The translations under genes and the position numbers were made by a program. From assembly GCF_013137895.1 (NCBI RefSeq), contig NZ_CP053538.1:3007001-3071000 (forward strand): a DNA stretch of 64,000 nucleotides, written 5' to 3'. Below the pieces are notes generated by a model. That model did no database searches, was not told the origin of the DNA, and saw nothing but the letters and a program-made list of their open reading frames with translations. The DNA is from Hymenobacter taeanensis. Lineage in GTDB: Bacteria; Bacteroidota; Bacteroidia; Cytophagales; Hymenobacteraceae. Positions within the stretch are counted from its first letter, which is position 1; each line of letters starts with the position of its first letter. Shown here one piece after another: positions 62,368 through 64,000 of the stretch.

Positions 62368-64000
62368 GTGGTAGCCTCCCCAGTTCTTCTGCTCGACCCC
62401 CACGGCGACGCCCCCGTGCCGGCCGGTCACTCGCTCATCTCCTCCGAAGTGGAGTGGTTGCGCTATACCGTGCAGGCCACGCAGGGCCCGGTCACGCCCG
62501 TAGTCGTGCGCGGAGCCGCCCTGGGCCACTGGGCCGGTACGTGGTGGGAGCAGACCGGCGGTACTTGTCAGTCGCTCGTTTCTCCCGGCGAGAAAGTTCG
62601 CCAGGCCGTGCCTTCCCTCGCTACCCCAGATGCCCAAGCCTTGGCGCAGCAGCTCCTGGCTGCCTGGGGTACTGCCGCGTGGCCGGCTCCCCTGACGTTG
62701 CCTCTCATCTTGGAAACGCTGTACCCCGAAGCTGGCCCCCTCTGGCACGCTGAGCCCAGCGCTGAACAAGCGCCGCTCACGTCGGCCACTGCGCAGTGGC
62801 TGGCCTGGTTGCTAGCCACCGACGGCGTATCCTCGGTTCCTGCGCCGGTACTACGGGCCTGGGTAAGCCGCTGGCAAGCTGAAACGGCCGCGGCGCACTA
62901 CTTATTGCCCCTTGCGCCCGATAGTGGTAGAGAGCTGCTACGTGCCTGGTGCGGGCTCCCCCAAGTAGCCATCAGCTACCCGGAATACCAAGCCCTGGCT
63001 CAACTGGCAGAATGCCCATTGCCTCTGCCCGCCGACTGGATTCCCCAGGCCAAACAGCAGTGGGATGACGACCTGCGCGCCCAGGTAGCGGCTACCCCCG
63101 CCGGTACCGAAGCAGGCTTAACTGCCGCCGCGTGGTGGGGACAAACCCGCGCCGCCCTGCGCCACTCCGAGCTGGTACCAGCTGCTCTCGATGTGGTGTT
63201 GCGCCTTCTGGATGAGCAGCCTGCCGTTCTGTCCGAAGATTTGCTCCGCGCCCTGCGCGGTAGCTTGCCTGCCACCGAATACGCCTGCTTGCATAAGCAG
63301 CTTCCGCCCCCGGAGCCCGGTACCCTGCCCACTGAGCCCGAAGCCATGCTGCGCTGGGTGACGGACGAGTACCTGCCGTATCGGGCCTGGCAGGCCGAGC
63401 AGCCTCATAACCCTCAAGCGGCCGCCACGGCTCGCACTCACGCTCTGGCATTTGGCGAATGGTTATTGGAATCTTACCCTGCCCAACTCACCGGTGCTTC
63501 TCATCCCTACCAACAGCTATATTGGGCTCAATCTACGCGAGTAAAGCCTCAACACGCCCAGGAGATAGTGGTGTGGGTGATAGCCGATGGCCTGGGGTGG
63601 AATGATGCCCGCTTGCTGGCTCGTCACGTGTCCGAGCTGTCCCACGGCGACGTAGCCGCCACCCAGGCCACGCCCTGCTTTGGGTTGCTGCCCACCATTA
63701 CCCGGTTCACAAAAGCCGCCGTGCGGGCTGGTCTGCCTTACCAGCAGTTGGTACCGCACCTAGCGCAGCACACTGCCGCCGCCGATACGGATGTGCGTGA
63801 CCATCAAGACCCGGTAACCCGCGCCCACCAGCTGCAGGGTGGCCAGATGCTCGTCTGGAAACCCCTGCAACCCGACGAAGCCTACCACGAAAAAGGGGAG
63901 CTGAGTGTAGTGCGCCGCTCGGCACGCTCGGCGCTACGCGAGTTGGCTGAAACCATCGTTGAAATAGCCCGTGCCGTACCTCGCACCTACGCGCTGCGCC
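62368..64000 (+). CDS. pglZ: PglZ-family protein, N-terminal 544 codons
   Basis: The gene opens with GTG at 62368 and runs off the right edge. The first 380 residues are helical and Trp/Leu-rich (VVVRGAALGHWAGTWWEQTG). The alkaline-phosphatase-like PglZ core begins at about 390 with EIVVWVIADGLGWNDARLLA, whose Asp should bind metal, followed by TPCFGLLPTITRFTKAAVRA carrying the conserved threonine. PglZ is the hallmark protein of BREX systems and acts with BrxC. The presence of PglZ after a DndC-like gene and two giant ATPases makes the locus BREX type 4-like. Further genes such as brxL may lie beyond the window. Confidence 0.88.
   Translation, partial: MVASPVLLLDPHGDAPVPAGHSLISSEVEWLRYTVQATQGPVTPVVVRGAALGHWAGTWWEQTGGTCQSLVSPGEKVRQAVPSLATPDAQALAQQLLAAWGTAAWPAPLTLPLILETLYPEAGPLWHAEPSAEQAPLTSATAQWLAWLLATDGVSSVPAPVLRAWVSRWQAETAAAHYLLPLAPDSGRELLRAWCGLPQVAISYPEYQALAQLAECPLPLPADWIPQAKQQWDDDLRAQVAATPAGTEAGLTAAAWWGQTRAALRHSELVPAALDVVLRLLDEQPAVLSEDLLRALRGSLPATEYACLHKQLPPPEPGTLPTEPEAMLRWVTDEYLPYRAWQAEQPHNPQAAATARTHALAFGEWLLESYPAQLTGASHPYQQLYWAQSTRVKPQHAQEIVVWVIADGLGWNDARLLARHVSELSHGDVAATQATPCFGLLPTITRFTKAAVRAGLPYQQLVPHLAQHTAAADTDVRDHQDPVTRAHQLQGGQMLVWKPLQPDEAYHEKGELSVVRRSARSALRELAETIVEIARAVPRTYALR

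Overview
The window looks like a chromosomal segment of a GC-rich Bacteroidota bacterium of the Hymenobacteraceae/Cytophagales type. The evidence is a secreted protein with a type IX secretion (T9SS) C-terminal sorting domain, an OmpA/PD40/ricin outer-membrane protein, Bacteroidota-style promoter elements (TTG and TAnnTTTG), a BLUF photoreceptor, CstB-like metallo-beta-lactamase/rhodanese proteins and DUF4440, DUF2945 and LytTR proteins. The genus is inferred; no rRNA or tRNA gene is visible.

Region 1 (1-28 kb) is ordinary chromosome: the start of sbcC and, 12 kb away on the same strand, sbcD; a LytTR response regulator with its HWE/HisKA_2-type kinase; secreted proteins (collagen-like, T9SS cargo); a glycoside hydrolase with a GNAT gene; a stand-alone CstB-like enzyme; an amino-acid permease; two exported amidohydrolases; a LuxR-type regulator; and an OmpA-family protein. 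Several decayed genes lie here (a lipoprotein, a DUF4440 gene and a beta-propeller-like fragment).

Region 2 (28-36.5 kb) is a minus-strand reduced-sulfur operon headed by an ArsR-family repressor: TauE/SafE exporter, CstB-like persulfide dioxygenase/rhodanese, small rhodanese, two YeeE/YedE half-transporters separated by a methyltransferase, a TsdA-like dihaem cytochrome c, a broken porin and a DsrE-like protein. As inferred, sulfane sulfur is taken up, oxidised to sulfite/thiosulfate, oxidised further by the cytochrome, and sulfite is exported. A promoter with an overlapping palindromic operator is visible before arsR.

Region 3 (36.5-40.2 kb) holds small genes, a BLUF protein, a frame-disrupted YgjP-type metallopeptidase and a cluster of inverted repeats.

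Region 4 (40.2-64 kb) is an accessory island. It opens with a phage-like control and replication module: S24-type repressor, evenly spaced operators, Cro-like and excisionase-like genes, a DUF1376-like protein and DnaB. Next come an Abi_2/HEPN protein, a five-gene minus-strand operon built around a Ycf46-type AAA+ ATPase and a two-helix membrane protein with no function I recognise, and an unusual 90-base hairpin. The last 12.6 kb is a BREX type 4-like operon: DUF4007, giant ATPase, PAPS-reductase/DndC-like protein, a second DUF4007-like protein, a small protein, a BrxC-like giant ATPase and PglZ, which runs off the window. Inside it a block of about 1.1 kb (roughly 55,920-57,060) has much lower GC, with both edges inside genes, suggesting exchange of a cassette in the middle of the defence operon. 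The five-gene AAA+ operon and this mosaic operon are the best candidates for undescribed biology.
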